A DNA stretch of 64,000 nucleotides, from the NCBI RefSeq assembly GCF_015207735.1, contig NZ_JADEWG010000006.1, positions 1 through 64,000 of the forward strand, in the 5' to 3' direction. The notes beneath the pieces are model-generated. The model had not been told where the DNA came from, searched no databases, and worked only from the letters and a program-made list of their open reading frames with translations. This DNA is from [Phormidium] sp. LEGE 05292. Lineage in GTDB: Bacteria; Cyanobacteriota; Cyanobacteriia; Cyanobacteriales; Aerosakkonemataceae. The first letter of the stretch is position 1; the number at the start of each line of letters is the position of its first letter. Made by a program: the position numbers and the translations under genes. Of the stretch, positions 25,148 through 34,427 are shown one piece after another.

Positions 25148-26470
25148 TCAAGATTCTAAAACCAAATTAGTTAGCATCGTATTCATTTTATTGACCGATT
25201 CAATGTACTCATTTCTAGGTACTGACTCGGCAACAATACCCGCCCCAGCATTAAGATAAATTTCATTATCATATTGGTAAACAGAGCGAATTGCGATCGC
25301 TAAATCTGATTCCCCGTTACTATCAACCCAACCAATACCACCCGCATAAATTCCTCTTGGTTCATCCTCCAAGCGATCGATCCAATCTAAAGCTGTCTGC
25401 TTATCAATTCCCGAAACAGTAATCCCTGGAAATAAAACCTTCAATCCATCCCACAAAGTTTTTCCTGATTGAAGTTGACCGCCAGCTCTAGAAGAAAGAT
25501 GTTGCACGCACCGATATTTTTTCACCTCCATAAAGTTAAAAACTCGCACCGTTTTTGGCAAACAAAATGAACAAAGTTCGCTTTGTGCTAACCAAATAGA
25601 AAGCGCGTGTTCTTTCACTTCCTTAGCATCAGTAAATAATTCATCATTAAGTTTTGCATCCTCTTCATTAGATTGACCGCGAGGACGAGTTGCTGCAAGA
25701 GGATTTGTCATAATAAACCCGTCTTTATCGACTTGCATCAAAATTTCAGGACTAAAGCCAACCGCACGCACATTTCCAATATTTAAACAGTAAGAACGCG
25801 CTGAGTTATTCGCTTTAGCTCCAACAGTATAAGTTCCCAGCACGTCCAAATTCCCAGTAAATTTTTTGGAACGAGAGATAATAGCTTTATGCAATTCATC
25901 TTTTTGAATTGCTGCAATTAACTTCTCAATCCGCCGAGAATAATTTTCACAATCCGCGAAATCTTCTGCTAAAGAAACTGGTTCATAATCGGGAAGCTTA
26001 CTATCAATAGATAATAGTTCTTTAATTTGTTCTAATGAGCCAGTGGTTTTAACATGAACGCCTTCTGCTGTAAAGTGCAGTTCAATTTCGGGAATTAAGA
26101 AATAGAGGAGTGGCTGCTCGATCGCTTTAGAATAAGAGGAATAAAAGCCAGCCATATCAAATGCTACATAACCATAAGCCGTCCAATTTTTAATCGGTAA
26201 AGACTTCAGTAACTCACCTACTTGCTTAAAAGGATCGTCAACGGGTTGAGAAAAAGATTTTCCCATACTCTCCAGGTCAACTGAAGTTTTGTTGACACAT
26301 ACTTTAGCTAATTCATTCCCAGCAATCCGTACTTCTTCATCTTTTTCATACATTACGTAATTGCTAATAATACCAGCTTGCAAGAAATTTTGTAAAATCC
26401 CGATCGCATTTTTTTTACCAGGCACAAAAGTTTCTTGATACGAAAGCGCAGGCTTTAATTCAGTTGTCAT
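25148..26470 (-). CDS. Salicylate synthase (MbtI/Irp9 type)
   Basis: 440 residues of the chorismate-binding MST family, about the length of MbtI and Irp9. It would turn chorismate into isochorismate and then salicylate plus pyruvate. Landmarks: K195 in HKAIISRS (the general base position), GFSPEIL near 238-244, PLAATRPRG at 257-265 (MbtI-type PLAGTRA), E284 and E287 in KEVKEHALS, and the magnesium glutamates E421/E424 in NEYIES. A plain isochorismate synthase is the alternative, but no separate pyruvate lyase gene is present, which favours a bifunctional salicylate synthase. It follows the aryl ligase gene by 21 bases. Confidence 0.85.
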   Translation of the reverse strand: MTTELKPALSYQETFVPGKKNAIGILQNFLQAGIISNYVMYEKDEEVRIAGNELAKVCVNKTSVDLESMGKSFSQPVDDPFKQVGELLKSLPIKNWTAYGYVAFDMAGFYSSYSKAIEQPLLYFLIPEIELHFTAEGVHVKTTGSLEQIKELLSIDSKLPDYEPVSLAEDFADCENYSRRIEKLIAAIQKDELHKAIISRSKKFTGNLDVLGTYTVGAKANNSARSYCLNIGNVRAVGFSPEILMQVDKDGFIMTNPLAATRPRGQSNEEDAKLNDELFTDAKEVKEHALSIWLAQSELCSFCLPKTVRVFNFMEVKKYRCVQHLSSRAGGQLQSGKTLWDGLKVLFPGITVSGIDKQTALDWIDRLEDEPRGIYAGGIGWVDSNGESDLAIAIRSVYQYDNEIYLNAGAGIVAESVPRNEYIESVNKMNTMLTNLVLES

Positions 26471-26491
26471 TAATTGCTCCTTATTAAAAAT

Positions 26492-28078
26492 TTATTTCGT
26501 ATTTTTTACTTCAGATATGTAAAAAGATTCTGCTAAATTCTGGCTACTTCCCACTAATTTACGATGAATTTTCCCGGTTGAAGTACGCGGTAAATGCTCT
26601 ACAAAGTAGATAATTTTTGGGGCTTTAAAATGAGGAAGTCGCTGTTTGGCAAACTTATAAATGCTAGTTTCCAGTTCTGAGGATGGCTTTTGTCCGGGCT
26701 TAAGACTGACATAAGCAACTACTTGAGTTAATTGTTCGCCGCGATCGGATTCTGGAACCACTGCTACTTCTAAAACTTGCGGATGCTGATGTAAAATATC
26801 CTCAATTTCCAAAGGAGAAACCCACTGACCATTTACTTTAAATAAATCGTCTTTCCGACCCATAAACTTGAAATAGCCATCAGCATCACACAGATATTTA
26901 TCCCCTGTTTTCATGGTGTTTCCATAAAGTGCTTGCCTGGTTTCTCGGAGTCGGTTCCAATAACCCAACATTAAGCTTTCTCCACTTACCAAAAGGTCGC
27001 CAATTTCACCTGGAGGGCAAGGAAGTCCATTTTCATCAACAACTCGGACATCGTAACCAGGAACTGGGCGACCGGAAGTACCAGGTTTGCATTCGCCCAA
27101 ACGATTAGCTAGAAAAATATGCAGAAATTCAGTTGTACCAATTCCCTCACAAATTTCTCGATCGTAAGTTTCTCGCCACTTTTGCCAAATACTTTCAGGA
27201 AGTTGTTCAGCAGCAGAAACGCACAAACGCACAGAGGAAGCATCTAAAGGCGAAATATCGTGTACTGCAAGAATATTGGCATAAATGCTGGGGATGCCAA
27301 AAAAAACAGTTGGTCGGTAACGTTGGATGTCGGAAATAATATCGAATGCGTTACTAGCATCTGACAATACAGTGGTTGCGCCAACTGCCATTGGCATATA
27401 AAGAGTATTTCCTAAACCGTAGGCGAAAGGTACTTTGGCAACCGAATAGGTGATGTCATTGGGTTGCAAATTAAGTGTCGCTTTAGCATAGTGTTCTGCA
27501 CAAACTACCATGCTTTGATGTAGGTGAATTACTCCTTTTGGTTTGCCCGTACTACCAGAAGTGTAAAGCCAGAATGCGGGTTCATCTTTAGAAGTTTTGG
27601 CGCAGGGAATAGGTTTGTCAAGTTGTCGATCGAGTAAAGATAAAAATGTATTATCCCCATCTTTGAGGAGAATGTGCTGCAAAAATTGCGACTCAATAGG
27701 GGCGAGTTTTTCTTGCCATTCTTGTGTAGTCAGTAAGATTTTAGCTCGCGAGTCTTGCAAAATATACTGCACTTCTTCAAGGTTACAAGCGGTGTTAATG
27801 GGAACGGGCACTGCACCGATCCAAACAGCTCCCCAAAAAGTAAAAACTAATTCAGGAGTATCGGGTAAAAGAATGGCTATTCTATTTTCTCGTTCTAAAC
27901 CGAGAGAAAGTAGCGATCGCGCTGTGCGTTGCACAAAACAACTGAGTTGGTCATAAGTATAGGTGTCGTCTCCATGCACAAAGGCGATTTTTTGGTGATT
28001 CCCTTGTTCTAGATTGTTATTTAAGAAATAAGCTGCCACGTTAAAGATACTAGGCAACTGTTCGGAAATACTTTCCAT
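26492..28078 (-). CDS. Aryl-CoA/aryl-AMP ligase (benzoate-CoA ligase-like), probable salicylate-activating enzyme
   Basis: 528 residues of the ANL adenylate-forming superfamily. The P-loop YTSGSTGKPKG is at 172-182. GIGTTEFLHIFLANR and the preceding segments look more like benzoate-CoA ligases than like DhbE/YbtE-type stand-alone salicyl-AMP ligases. The C-terminal domain has GRKDDLFKVNGQWVSPLEIE and the catalytic Lys in RTSTGKIHRK. Next to a salicylate synthase it should activate salicylate, either as salicyl-CoA or directly onto a carrier protein. Candidate acceptors are the free ACP at 28510-28773 and the ACP fused to the KASIII-like protein. Confidence 0.85.
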   Translation of the reverse strand: MESISEQLPSIFNVAAYFLNNNLEQGNHQKIAFVHGDDTYTYDQLSCFVQRTARSLLSLGLERENRIAILLPDTPELVFTFWGAVWIGAVPVPINTACNLEEVQYILQDSRAKILLTTQEWQEKLAPIESQFLQHILLKDGDNTFLSLLDRQLDKPIPCAKTSKDEPAFWLYTSGSTGKPKGVIHLHQSMVVCAEHYAKATLNLQPNDITYSVAKVPFAYGLGNTLYMPMAVGATTVLSDASNAFDIISDIQRYRPTVFFGIPSIYANILAVHDISPLDASSVRLCVSAAEQLPESIWQKWRETYDREICEGIGTTEFLHIFLANRLGECKPGTSGRPVPGYDVRVVDENGLPCPPGEIGDLLVSGESLMLGYWNRLRETRQALYGNTMKTGDKYLCDADGYFKFMGRKDDLFKVNGQWVSPLEIEDILHQHPQVLEVAVVPESDRGEQLTQVVAYVSLKPGQKPSSELETSIYKFAKQRLPHFKAPKIIYFVEHLPRTSTGKIHRKLVGSSQNLAESFYISEVKNTK

Positions 28079-28100
28079 ACAAATTTCCTTTGCTGCTGTT

Positions 28101-28520
28101 TTATAAACCCAGAACCTGAACCATTACGTGCTCATCCCAATAACACCAAGTTGCTAGCCATTTCTGAATCCCACATCGTTTCGCTTGAATGCTGGCATTT
28201 CCGTATAGCTGAACAGTTAACTTGTCTTCGGTGAGGTTTGCTTCAATTTCATTCCAACCAATCTCTACCAATCCAGTTCCCAAAGCTTTTCCTACAGCTT
28301 CCTTAGTGGCAAAGCTAATGGCTAAAGAAAGGTAAGGATAACTAGAAGATTGGTAACGATCGATTTCGTCTAAAGTAAATAACAAGTTTAAGGTTTCCCG
28401 GTCGCGTAGCGTGCCGTCAGGCGTATTGTATCGCTCAACTAATCTAGCAATTCGCGGAATTGATGCGATATCAACACCAAGTCCCTTAACTTCAGCTATC
28501 TCTTCGCTTTCAAGAGGCAT
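28101..28520 (-). CDS. AcpS-type 4'-phosphopantetheinyl transferase
   Basis: 139 residues. The holo-ACP synthase metal residues are intact: D17 in GVDIASI and E74 in FATKEAVGKALGTGL. It would attach phosphopantetheine from CoA to carrier proteins. Its ATG lies inside the last codons of the preceding ACP gene (11-base overlap), a strong sign that the two are made together and that this ACP is its dedicated substrate; it may also serve the NRPS/PKS carriers. Confidence 0.85.
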   Translation of the reverse strand: MPLESEEIAEVKGLGVDIASIPRIARLVERYNTPDGTLRDRETLNLLFTLDEIDRYQSSSYPYLSLAISFATKEAVGKALGTGLVEIGWNEIEANLTEDKLTVQLYGNASIQAKRCGIQKWLATWCYWDEHVMVQVLGL

Positions 28521-28773
28521 GATTAGAGTTAGAGTGAACGGATATCGCTGCTTCGACTTTATGGCAAACTTGATCTAGCGTCATATCTTGCCGACCTTCA
28601 AGCTTAACGCTCACACCTAGCCTGCGCTTCAGTCCCAAAGCAATTTCTACAATTTCGGTGGAATCAAGTTGTAAATCCTCCTGTAGTAATGCGTCCTGGT
28701 GAAGCGATTCTTTGGGAATACCTAAATCAATCAGTATTGCTTTTAGGGTATCCATCGCTTTTGAATTGTCCAT
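28510..28773 (-). CDS. Free-standing acyl carrier protein
   Basis: About 87 residues from the ATG at 28773; a longer frame from 28851 adds 26 unlikely residues. The phosphopantetheine site is S38 in LQLDSTEIVEIAL (DST rather than the usual DSL). It is the first gene of the minus-strand arm, overlaps the phosphopantetheinyl transferase gene, and is followed by the aryl ligase, so it is a good candidate for an aryl carrier protein holding salicylate. Confidence 0.82.
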   Translation of the reverse strand: MDNSKAMDTLKAILIDLGIPKESLHQDALLQEDLQLDSTEIVEIALGLKRRLGVSVKLEGRQDMTLDQVCHKVEAAISVHSNSNHAS

Positions 28774-29324
28774 AAATATCTCAATCCAACTATCGCTGTG
28801 ATGTCGGCACTCCTTAATGAAAATTTTTCTTGTTAGCTTAATAAGCTGCAATAATCTCTTTATCCAAACCTACAATACGCTAATTGTAATTAATTCGCAA
28901 TAACTTTTGAGAAAATTTTCTGAATTTAAGGCGATCGCACTACTCTTAAGGCAACACAAGGATCTCAGCAAGCGTGAAGATTAATGGCACGATCTCCTGA
29001 ACACTTTACGGAAAATGCTGTAGAGACGTTATATAGAACGTCTTTACAGCGTTTGTTGGACATAATATAAAGTCTTGTCTAAGGACAATCTAAATCAATT
29101 GATAACCAATGCTTATTGAAAATATATGGCAAATAAGAATAAATGTTCATGGAACACTTGCCAATGCACTGTCAACTACTTAAGATGATTAGGTCAGTTA
29201 GTTGCTAATAATTCCTATTTAGTAGCTGATAGGCATAAATCAAACGGAATTACTACCTGAGTGCCTCTGAGTTTAAAGTTATGTGCATTCCAGGTGAAAA
29301 TTACCGAAGTTTAGGAGTTGTGTA
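28774..29324. promoter_or_regulatory. Divergent control region of the siderophore locus
   Basis: About 550 bases separate the minus-strand salicylate/transport arm from the plus-strand assembly-line arm. Promoters for both should be here. It is AT-rich; I could not fix a convincing Fur box. An imperfect palindromic repeat occupies 29018-29050. Just before the next gene AGGAG at 29313-29317 is a good ribosome site for the GTG at 29325. Confidence 0.5.
29018..29050. repeat. GTAGAGACGT palindromic interspersed repeat
   Basis: The arms GCTGTAGAGACGTT and AACGTCTTTACAGC pair almost perfectly around TATATAG-like spacer bases. The same repeat core occurs as a perfect 28-base palindrome inside an NRPS gene at 60931-60958. 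These are common intergenic repeats in cyanobacteria. Confidence 0.6.
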
Positions 29325-30857
29325 GTGTCTCGACACTCCATTGGTATTTGTTCGCTTGCCGTAAGCTTTCCGAAACTAATTCGGACTAATGATTACTGGT
29401 ACGACAAGTCAAGAGAGTTAGCTGTTCAACAAAAGTCAAAGCGAGTTCGGTTGCCGAGAACTTCTCAACCCATTTCCAACCAAGATGGACTTGAGATTTG
29501 GTCGCAGGAGGTAGCACCATATTTAAACGATCCATTTCGCGGGAATGTAGAACGACGAGTTCTCAGTCAAGATGAATCGTCGCTGACATTGGAGTATCAG
29601 GCAGCTAAAGAAGCGATCGCTGCTGCAAATCTCGCTGCTGAAGAAGTGGAACTGGCGATCGTCACCTCACTTTTTTCAGAATCGATCGGATTTGGTAATG
29701 CCTCTTTACTCGCTCGTCAACTCAACTTGCATTGTCCAGCTTGGAACTTAGAAACAACTTGTTCGAGTGCTTTAGTGGCATTGCAAAATGCTCGATCGCT
29801 AATAGCAACAGAAGAATATCGCAATGTGTTAGTAGTAGTTTCGCACATTGGATCTGGCACAGTAGACGATCGAGACACCCTTTCTTGGTCGATGGGTGAC
29901 GGTGCGGGAGCATTTGTGGTAAGTTCGCTAAAACCTGGACAAGGAGTTCTCGGTACTAAAATCAATAGTGCTACTGCTACTTACGGCGCTTACTCCCACG
30001 AACTCGTAACTGACGATCGAGGAGTGCCGCGAATCTGTACCCGAACGGGTGACAATGCAAGTATGCTAGCGGAAACAGCAGTTGATTTCGTTCGCAGTTG
30101 TTGCGAAGGAGCAGCAAAAGCAGCTGGAATATCGCTCTCTAGCATTGACTTTTTTGCATTCAATACACCTACAGCTTGGTATGCCAGCGTTTGTAGTAGA
30201 GCATTAGCGATCGATCCAGAACGCACAATTAATCTTTACCTACGATACGCCAACATCGGGCCAGTTTTTCCCCTTGCCAATCTATACCACGCTGCGCGAT
30301 CGGGCAAATTAAAAGAAAATGACCTAGTTCTCGTTTACACAAACGGCGCAGGTGCGACAGCAGGCGCAACGGTAATGCGTTGGGGTGATGTAGCACTAGG
30401 ATCGATACCTGCTCCTCCGATCGACGTTACTCCAGAACAAGAAAAGATTCGTTTAGCTGGATTAAATTCGCATTCAAATGATAAACCTCACCTTACAGAA
30501 ATAGAGCATCTTTCCAGAGAAAACATTTTTGCTGTCAAACCAGAAAAAAGACGGCAAATATTAGAAACTTTCCTGTTAGGATGGCTCACCACTAATTTAC
30601 AATTACCTCCAAATCAGCTTGCACCTCAACAATCTTTTGCTTTTTTACTAGACTCCCTAGCAGCTTTGACGTTTAGAAGTCGCATAGAAACTGATTTGCA
30701 AGTGCAAGTACCGATGGAAAAATTCTTTGGGGATAATACCATTGCTCAACTCGCGGAACAAATACTAAATCAATTAGAACTAGCAAACCTCATTGCATCA
30801 CAAACAAGAAATAACACCGATTCTCGTGAAGAAGAACGGGAAATTTTGACTTTGTAA
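29325..30857 (+). CDS. KASIII-like acyltransferase fused to a C-terminal ACP
   Basis: 510 residues. Residues 1-355 are a ketoacyl-ACP synthase III-type thiolase fold with the nucleophile C146 in ETTCSSAL and the G-rich NGAGATAGA near 340. By eye, the position of the FabH catalytic His (HQAN motif) reads N280 in FAFNTPTAW, and the third residue is N310 in RYANIG. Such proteins often transfer acyl groups without decarboxylative condensation. Residues about 405-490 are an ACP with S444 in LLDSLAAL. It is the first gene of the assembly-line arm, directly before the first Cy-containing NRPS, so it may load the salicyl starter. The GTG start has AGGAG seven bases upstream. Confidence 0.82.
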   Translation: MSRHSIGICSLAVSFPKLIRTNDYWYDKSRELAVQQKSKRVRLPRTSQPISNQDGLEIWSQEVAPYLNDPFRGNVERRVLSQDESSLTLEYQAAKEAIAAANLAAEEVELAIVTSLFSESIGFGNASLLARQLNLHCPAWNLETTCSSALVALQNARSLIATEEYRNVLVVVSHIGSGTVDDRDTLSWSMGDGAGAFVVSSLKPGQGVLGTKINSATATYGAYSHELVTDDRGVPRICTRTGDNASMLAETAVDFVRSCCEGAAKAAGISLSSIDFFAFNTPTAWYASVCSRALAIDPERTINLYLRYANIGPVFPLANLYHAARSGKLKENDLVLVYTNGAGATAGATVMRWGDVALGSIPAPPIDVTPEQEKIRLAGLNSHSNDKPHLTEIEHLSRENIFAVKPEKRRQILETFLLGWLTTNLQLPPNQLAPQQSFAFLLDSLAALTFRSRIETDLQVQVPMEKFFGDNTIAQLAEQILNQLELANLIASQTRNNTDSREEEREILTL

Positions 30858-30947
30858 TTGCTTAACTAAAACTCAAAATTATTTCGTTTAAAAAACCAGA
30901 ACTAGCGAATCAATTTATAACGCAAAGCACAATTTTTGGGCATCATC

Positions 30948-33900
30948 ATGGATCTACATTCACTTTTAACTACTCTTTCCAACCAAGGTGTAAAACTTTC
31001 TGTTAATGGCAGTTCGCTAGAAATTGATGCGCCAAAAGGGGCAATCACTCCAGAACTGCGACATTCGCTAGCAACACATAAAACAGAAATTTTGACGCTG
31101 CTGCAACAAAATAGTGTAAATGTGAATTCTACGACTCTGCCATCTATTGTGCCAGCACTAGAATTACGCTATGAACCTTTTCCTTTAACGGATATGCAAT
31201 ATGCTTTTTGGGTGGGTCGAAGCGGAATTTTAGAACTTGGTAATGTTGCTAATCATGGGTATTACGAAATTGAAGGGAAAGATTTAAATTTAGAACGCTT
31301 AAATTGGGGATTGCAACAATTAATTGAGCGTCACGATATGCTAAGAGCGATCGTCCTCCCCGATGGTCGCCAACAGATTCAAAAAATAACTCCTCCCTAT
31401 CAAATGCAAGTAGTCGATTTGAGAGGAGAAAATGAAGATGTTGTTAACGCTAAACTAGCAGAAATTCGCGATCGCTTATCCCATCAAGTCATCCCTGCCG
31501 ATCGATGGCCCTTGTTTGAATTTTGCTGCACTCGCTTAGATGAAGGGCGGATTCGGTTGCATATTAGCTATGATTTACAAGTATTTGATGCTTGGAGTTT
31601 GTTTCGTTTATTTGATGAGTGGGTGCAACTTTACCAAAACCCCAATTTAGTATTACCACCTTTAGAAATTTCATTTCGGGATTATGTTTTAGCTGAACAA
31701 GCATTAACAGAAACAGAACTTTATCAGCGATCGCAAGAATACTGGTTTAATCGTCTCGATACAATGCCTCTAGCGCCAGACTTACCCCTCGCCAAAAATC
31801 CCAAAGAACTCAAACAACATCGAAACAAACGTTACGAAAGCAGACTAAAACAAACAGACTGGCAACAGTTAAAAGAACGAGCAGCAAAAGCAGGTTTAAC
31901 ACCTTCTGGATTATTACTAGCAGCTTTTACCGAAATCATCGCCCGTTGGAATAAAAACCCCCAATTTACGATTAATCTTGCCTTATTCAATCGGTTGCCA
32001 TTGCATCATCAAGTTAATGACATTTTAGGTGATTTTACCTCTGTTACTCTCTTAGCTGTAGACCATTCATTATCTGAATCTTTTAGCGATCGCGCAATTC
32101 AGATTCAGAAACAATTGTGGCAAGATTTAGAACATCGTTACTACAGTGGAGTGCGGGTAACAAGAGAATTGGCGCGAAGAAAAGGTACAGCCCCCAGTGC
32201 AATGCCGATCGTATTCACTAGTACTTTAGGCTTTCGTTCTCTCGGACAAGAAACTTTGACTTTTAGCCACTTTGGAGAGTTGGTATATGGGATTAGCCAA
32301 GCTTCTCAAGCATGGATGGATATTCAAGTTTGGGAAGAAAAGGGAGAATTAACCTTTAACTGGGATGTTGTGGAAGAACTTTTTCCTGATGGTATGATTC
32401 CAGATATGTTTGAAGCATATTGTTGTTTGCTTGAAACATTAATTGCTTCTGAATCTGCGTGGATGGAAAATACGCAGCAGCTATTACTTCCGACTCAATT
32501 AGCTTTATTTAATAAGATTAATGCTACAGATGCACCGATTCCAAATCAACTATTACATGAATTGTTTGCGGCACAAGTTTTAAGACGGGCAAATGAAAAT
32601 GCGATCGTCACATCTCAAAGCAAGATAACTTATCAGGAATTGTTCGATCGATCTAACCAATTAGCTCATCGTTTGCGAAAATTAGGAGCATCTCCCAATC
32701 AATTAATTGCTGTAGTAATGGAAAAAGGATGGGAGCAAATTGTAGCAGTAATGGGTATTTTAATATCTGGTGCTGCTTATGTGCCGATCGATCCCAAATT
32801 ACCCCAAGAACGTTTGTTATATCTTCTCGAAAATAGTGAAGCAAAAATAGTACTTACCCAATCATGGTTAACAGAAAATTTAGCGTATATTAAAAGTAAA
32901 GATATTCAATATTTGTGTGTAGATACTGATGAATTAGCCCAAGAAAGTAAAGAACCACTTTCATCTGTCCAAACTCCCGATGATTTAGCTTATGTAATTT
33001 ATACATCGGGTTCTACAGGGTTGCCAAAAGGTGTAATGATTACTCATCGCAATGTAGCGAATGTGGTTGTTTACACTAATAAGCGATTTAATGTTAATTG
33101 TCACGATCGAATTTTAGCTTTAACAGCCCTGAATCATGACTTATCAGTGTATGACATCTTTGGTTTGTTGAGTGCTGGAGCATCAATTGTTATGCCCGAT
33201 GCGGATGCTGTAAAAGATCCTAGTCATTGGCTTCAATTGATGATGTCAGAGCGAGTAACTTTATGGAATTCGGTTCCTCAGATGATGGAAATGTTAATAG
33301 ATTATGCAACAGGACAATCTGAGGCATTTCCTAACAGTTTGCGCTTGGCAATTTTGGGGGGTGATTGGCTTCCGGTTTCTCTGCCCGATCGCATTCGTGC
33401 TTTAATTCCAAATATACAATTGCTCAGTATTGGTGGGCCGACAGAAACTACAATTTGGAATATTGGTTATCTAATTGAAAAAGTCGATCAAAATTGGAAA
33501 AGTATTCCTTACGGTCAACCAATGGCTAACTCAAAATACTATATTTTGAATGATGCTTTAGAAGAATGTCCAATTTGGGTTCCCGGTCAAATGTATTGTT
33601 CTGGAGTGCAGTTGGCAAAAGGCTATTGGCGAAACCCGGAAAAAACTAGCGATAGTTTTATTTCTCATCCGCGCACGGGAGAACGACTTTATCGCACCGG
33701 AGATTTAGGTTGTTATCTACCAGATGGAAATATTCAATTTTTAGGAAGAGTAGACTTCCAAATTAAAATTCGGGGACATCGTATTGAAGCTGGAGAAATT
33801 GAGGCAGCATTGATTCAACATCCTGCTATAAAAGCAGCCGTGGTGAATGCAAGCACAACCCAAAAAAGTCAAGAACGGTTAATTGCTTATGTTGTTCCTG

Positions 33901-34427
33901 ACTCAAAATTAGCACCGACAATTGAGGAGTTACGTAACTTTTTAAGTGGTAAATTACCAGAATATATGATGCCTTATGCTTTCATATTTTTGGAAAATTT
34001 GCCATTATCAGCTAACGGAAAAGTAGACCGCTTGGGACTTCCAAATCCAGAAGTTTTTTTGGAAGAATTAGAACGATCGTACATAGCACCGCAAAATGAT
34101 ACCGAACAAACCATTGCTAACTTATGGCAAGAGGTTTTAAATCTCGAAAAAGTAGGGGTGAATAGTAACTTTTTTGAAATCGGAGGAAACTCATTATTAA
34201 TTACAAAAATTTACAACAAAATTAGTCAAGTTTTTCCCGATCGTGTAACATACATATCATTGGTTGATTTATTTAAATATCCAACCATTCGTTCTCTCGC
34301 CAAACACTTAAATCAATCTCAACAAAAAGCTTCATCCGATCAAAACAATTTAGAATTAGTCAATCAGGTAGCGGCAGGTAAAAACCGCATCAAACAAAGA
34401 TTAAAACAATCCAAATTAGCTAATTAA
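30948..34427 (+). CDS. NRPS module: docking-Cy-A(Cys-like)-PCP
   Basis: 1159 residues from the ATG at 30948. Order: TubC-type N-terminal docking domain (1-53), heterocyclisation domain (about 75-500) with the full DxxxxDxxS motif (D209, D214, S217), adenylation domain (about 535-1020, core YTSGSTGLPKG near 685), and PCP with Ser in EIGGNSLL near 1080. The specificity residues by eye are D-L-Y-N-I-G-I-I-W, close to the Cys code DLYNLSLIWK of pyochelin- and yersiniabactin-type modules. It should join Cys to the salicyl starter and close a thiazoline. No epimerase, reductase or methyltransferase is inserted. Confidence 0.9.
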   Translation: MDLHSLLTTLSNQGVKLSVNGSSLEIDAPKGAITPELRHSLATHKTEILTLLQQNSVNVNSTTLPSIVPALELRYEPFPLTDMQYAFWVGRSGILELGNVANHGYYEIEGKDLNLERLNWGLQQLIERHDMLRAIVLPDGRQQIQKITPPYQMQVVDLRGENEDVVNAKLAEIRDRLSHQVIPADRWPLFEFCCTRLDEGRIRLHISYDLQVFDAWSLFRLFDEWVQLYQNPNLVLPPLEISFRDYVLAEQALTETELYQRSQEYWFNRLDTMPLAPDLPLAKNPKELKQHRNKRYESRLKQTDWQQLKERAAKAGLTPSGLLLAAFTEIIARWNKNPQFTINLALFNRLPLHHQVNDILGDFTSVTLLAVDHSLSESFSDRAIQIQKQLWQDLEHRYYSGVRVTRELARRKGTAPSAMPIVFTSTLGFRSLGQETLTFSHFGELVYGISQASQAWMDIQVWEEKGELTFNWDVVEELFPDGMIPDMFEAYCCLLETLIASESAWMENTQQLLLPTQLALFNKINATDAPIPNQLLHELFAAQVLRRANENAIVTSQSKITYQELFDRSNQLAHRLRKLGASPNQLIAVVMEKGWEQIVAVMGILISGAAYVPIDPKLPQERLLYLLENSEAKIVLTQSWLTENLAYIKSKDIQYLCVDTDELAQESKEPLSSVQTPDDLAYVIYTSGSTGLPKGVMITHRNVANVVVYTNKRFNVNCHDRILALTALNHDLSVYDIFGLLSAGASIVMPDADAVKDPSHWLQLMMSERVTLWNSVPQMMEMLIDYATGQSEAFPNSLRLAILGGDWLPVSLPDRIRALIPNIQLLSIGGPTETTIWNIGYLIEKVDQNWKSIPYGQPMANSKYYILNDALEECPIWVPGQMYCSGVQLAKGYWRNPEKTSDSFISHPRTGERLYRTGDLGCYLPDGNIQFLGRVDFQIKIRGHRIEAGEIEAALIQHPAIKAAVVNASTTQKSQERLIAYVVPDSKLAPTIEELRNFLSGKLPEYMMPYAFIFLENLPLSANGKVDRLGLPNPEVFLEELERSYIAPQNDTEQTIANLWQEVLNLEKVGVNSNFFEIGGNSLLITKIYNKISQVFPDRVTYISLVDLFKYPTIRSLAKHLNQSQQKASSDQNNLELVNQVAAGKNRIKQRLKQSKLAN

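Noticed and set aside
25148-26470. Anthranilate synthase or plain isochorismate synthase as the identity of the chorismate enzyme
   Set aside because: Length, the PLA-x-TR motif and the lack of a pyruvate lyase or amidotransferase gene nearby fit the salicylate synthase type better; plain isochorismate synthase remains the main alternative.
27597-27956. Plus-strand frame of about 119 codons opposite the aryl ligase
   Set aside because: Entirely antisense to conserved ANL-family sequence; no independent support.
28852-29324. Possible Fur box in the divergent control region
   Set aside because: AT-rich stretches such as TAATTGTAATTAATTCGC only loosely match the 19-base Fur consensus; chance matches are expected in such DNA, so no site is claimed.
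29325-30857. FabH-type fatty acid initiation enzyme
   Set aside because: The catalytic His appears replaced, an ACP is fused to the C-terminus and the gene opens an NRPS/PKS operon, so a housekeeping FabH role is unlikely.
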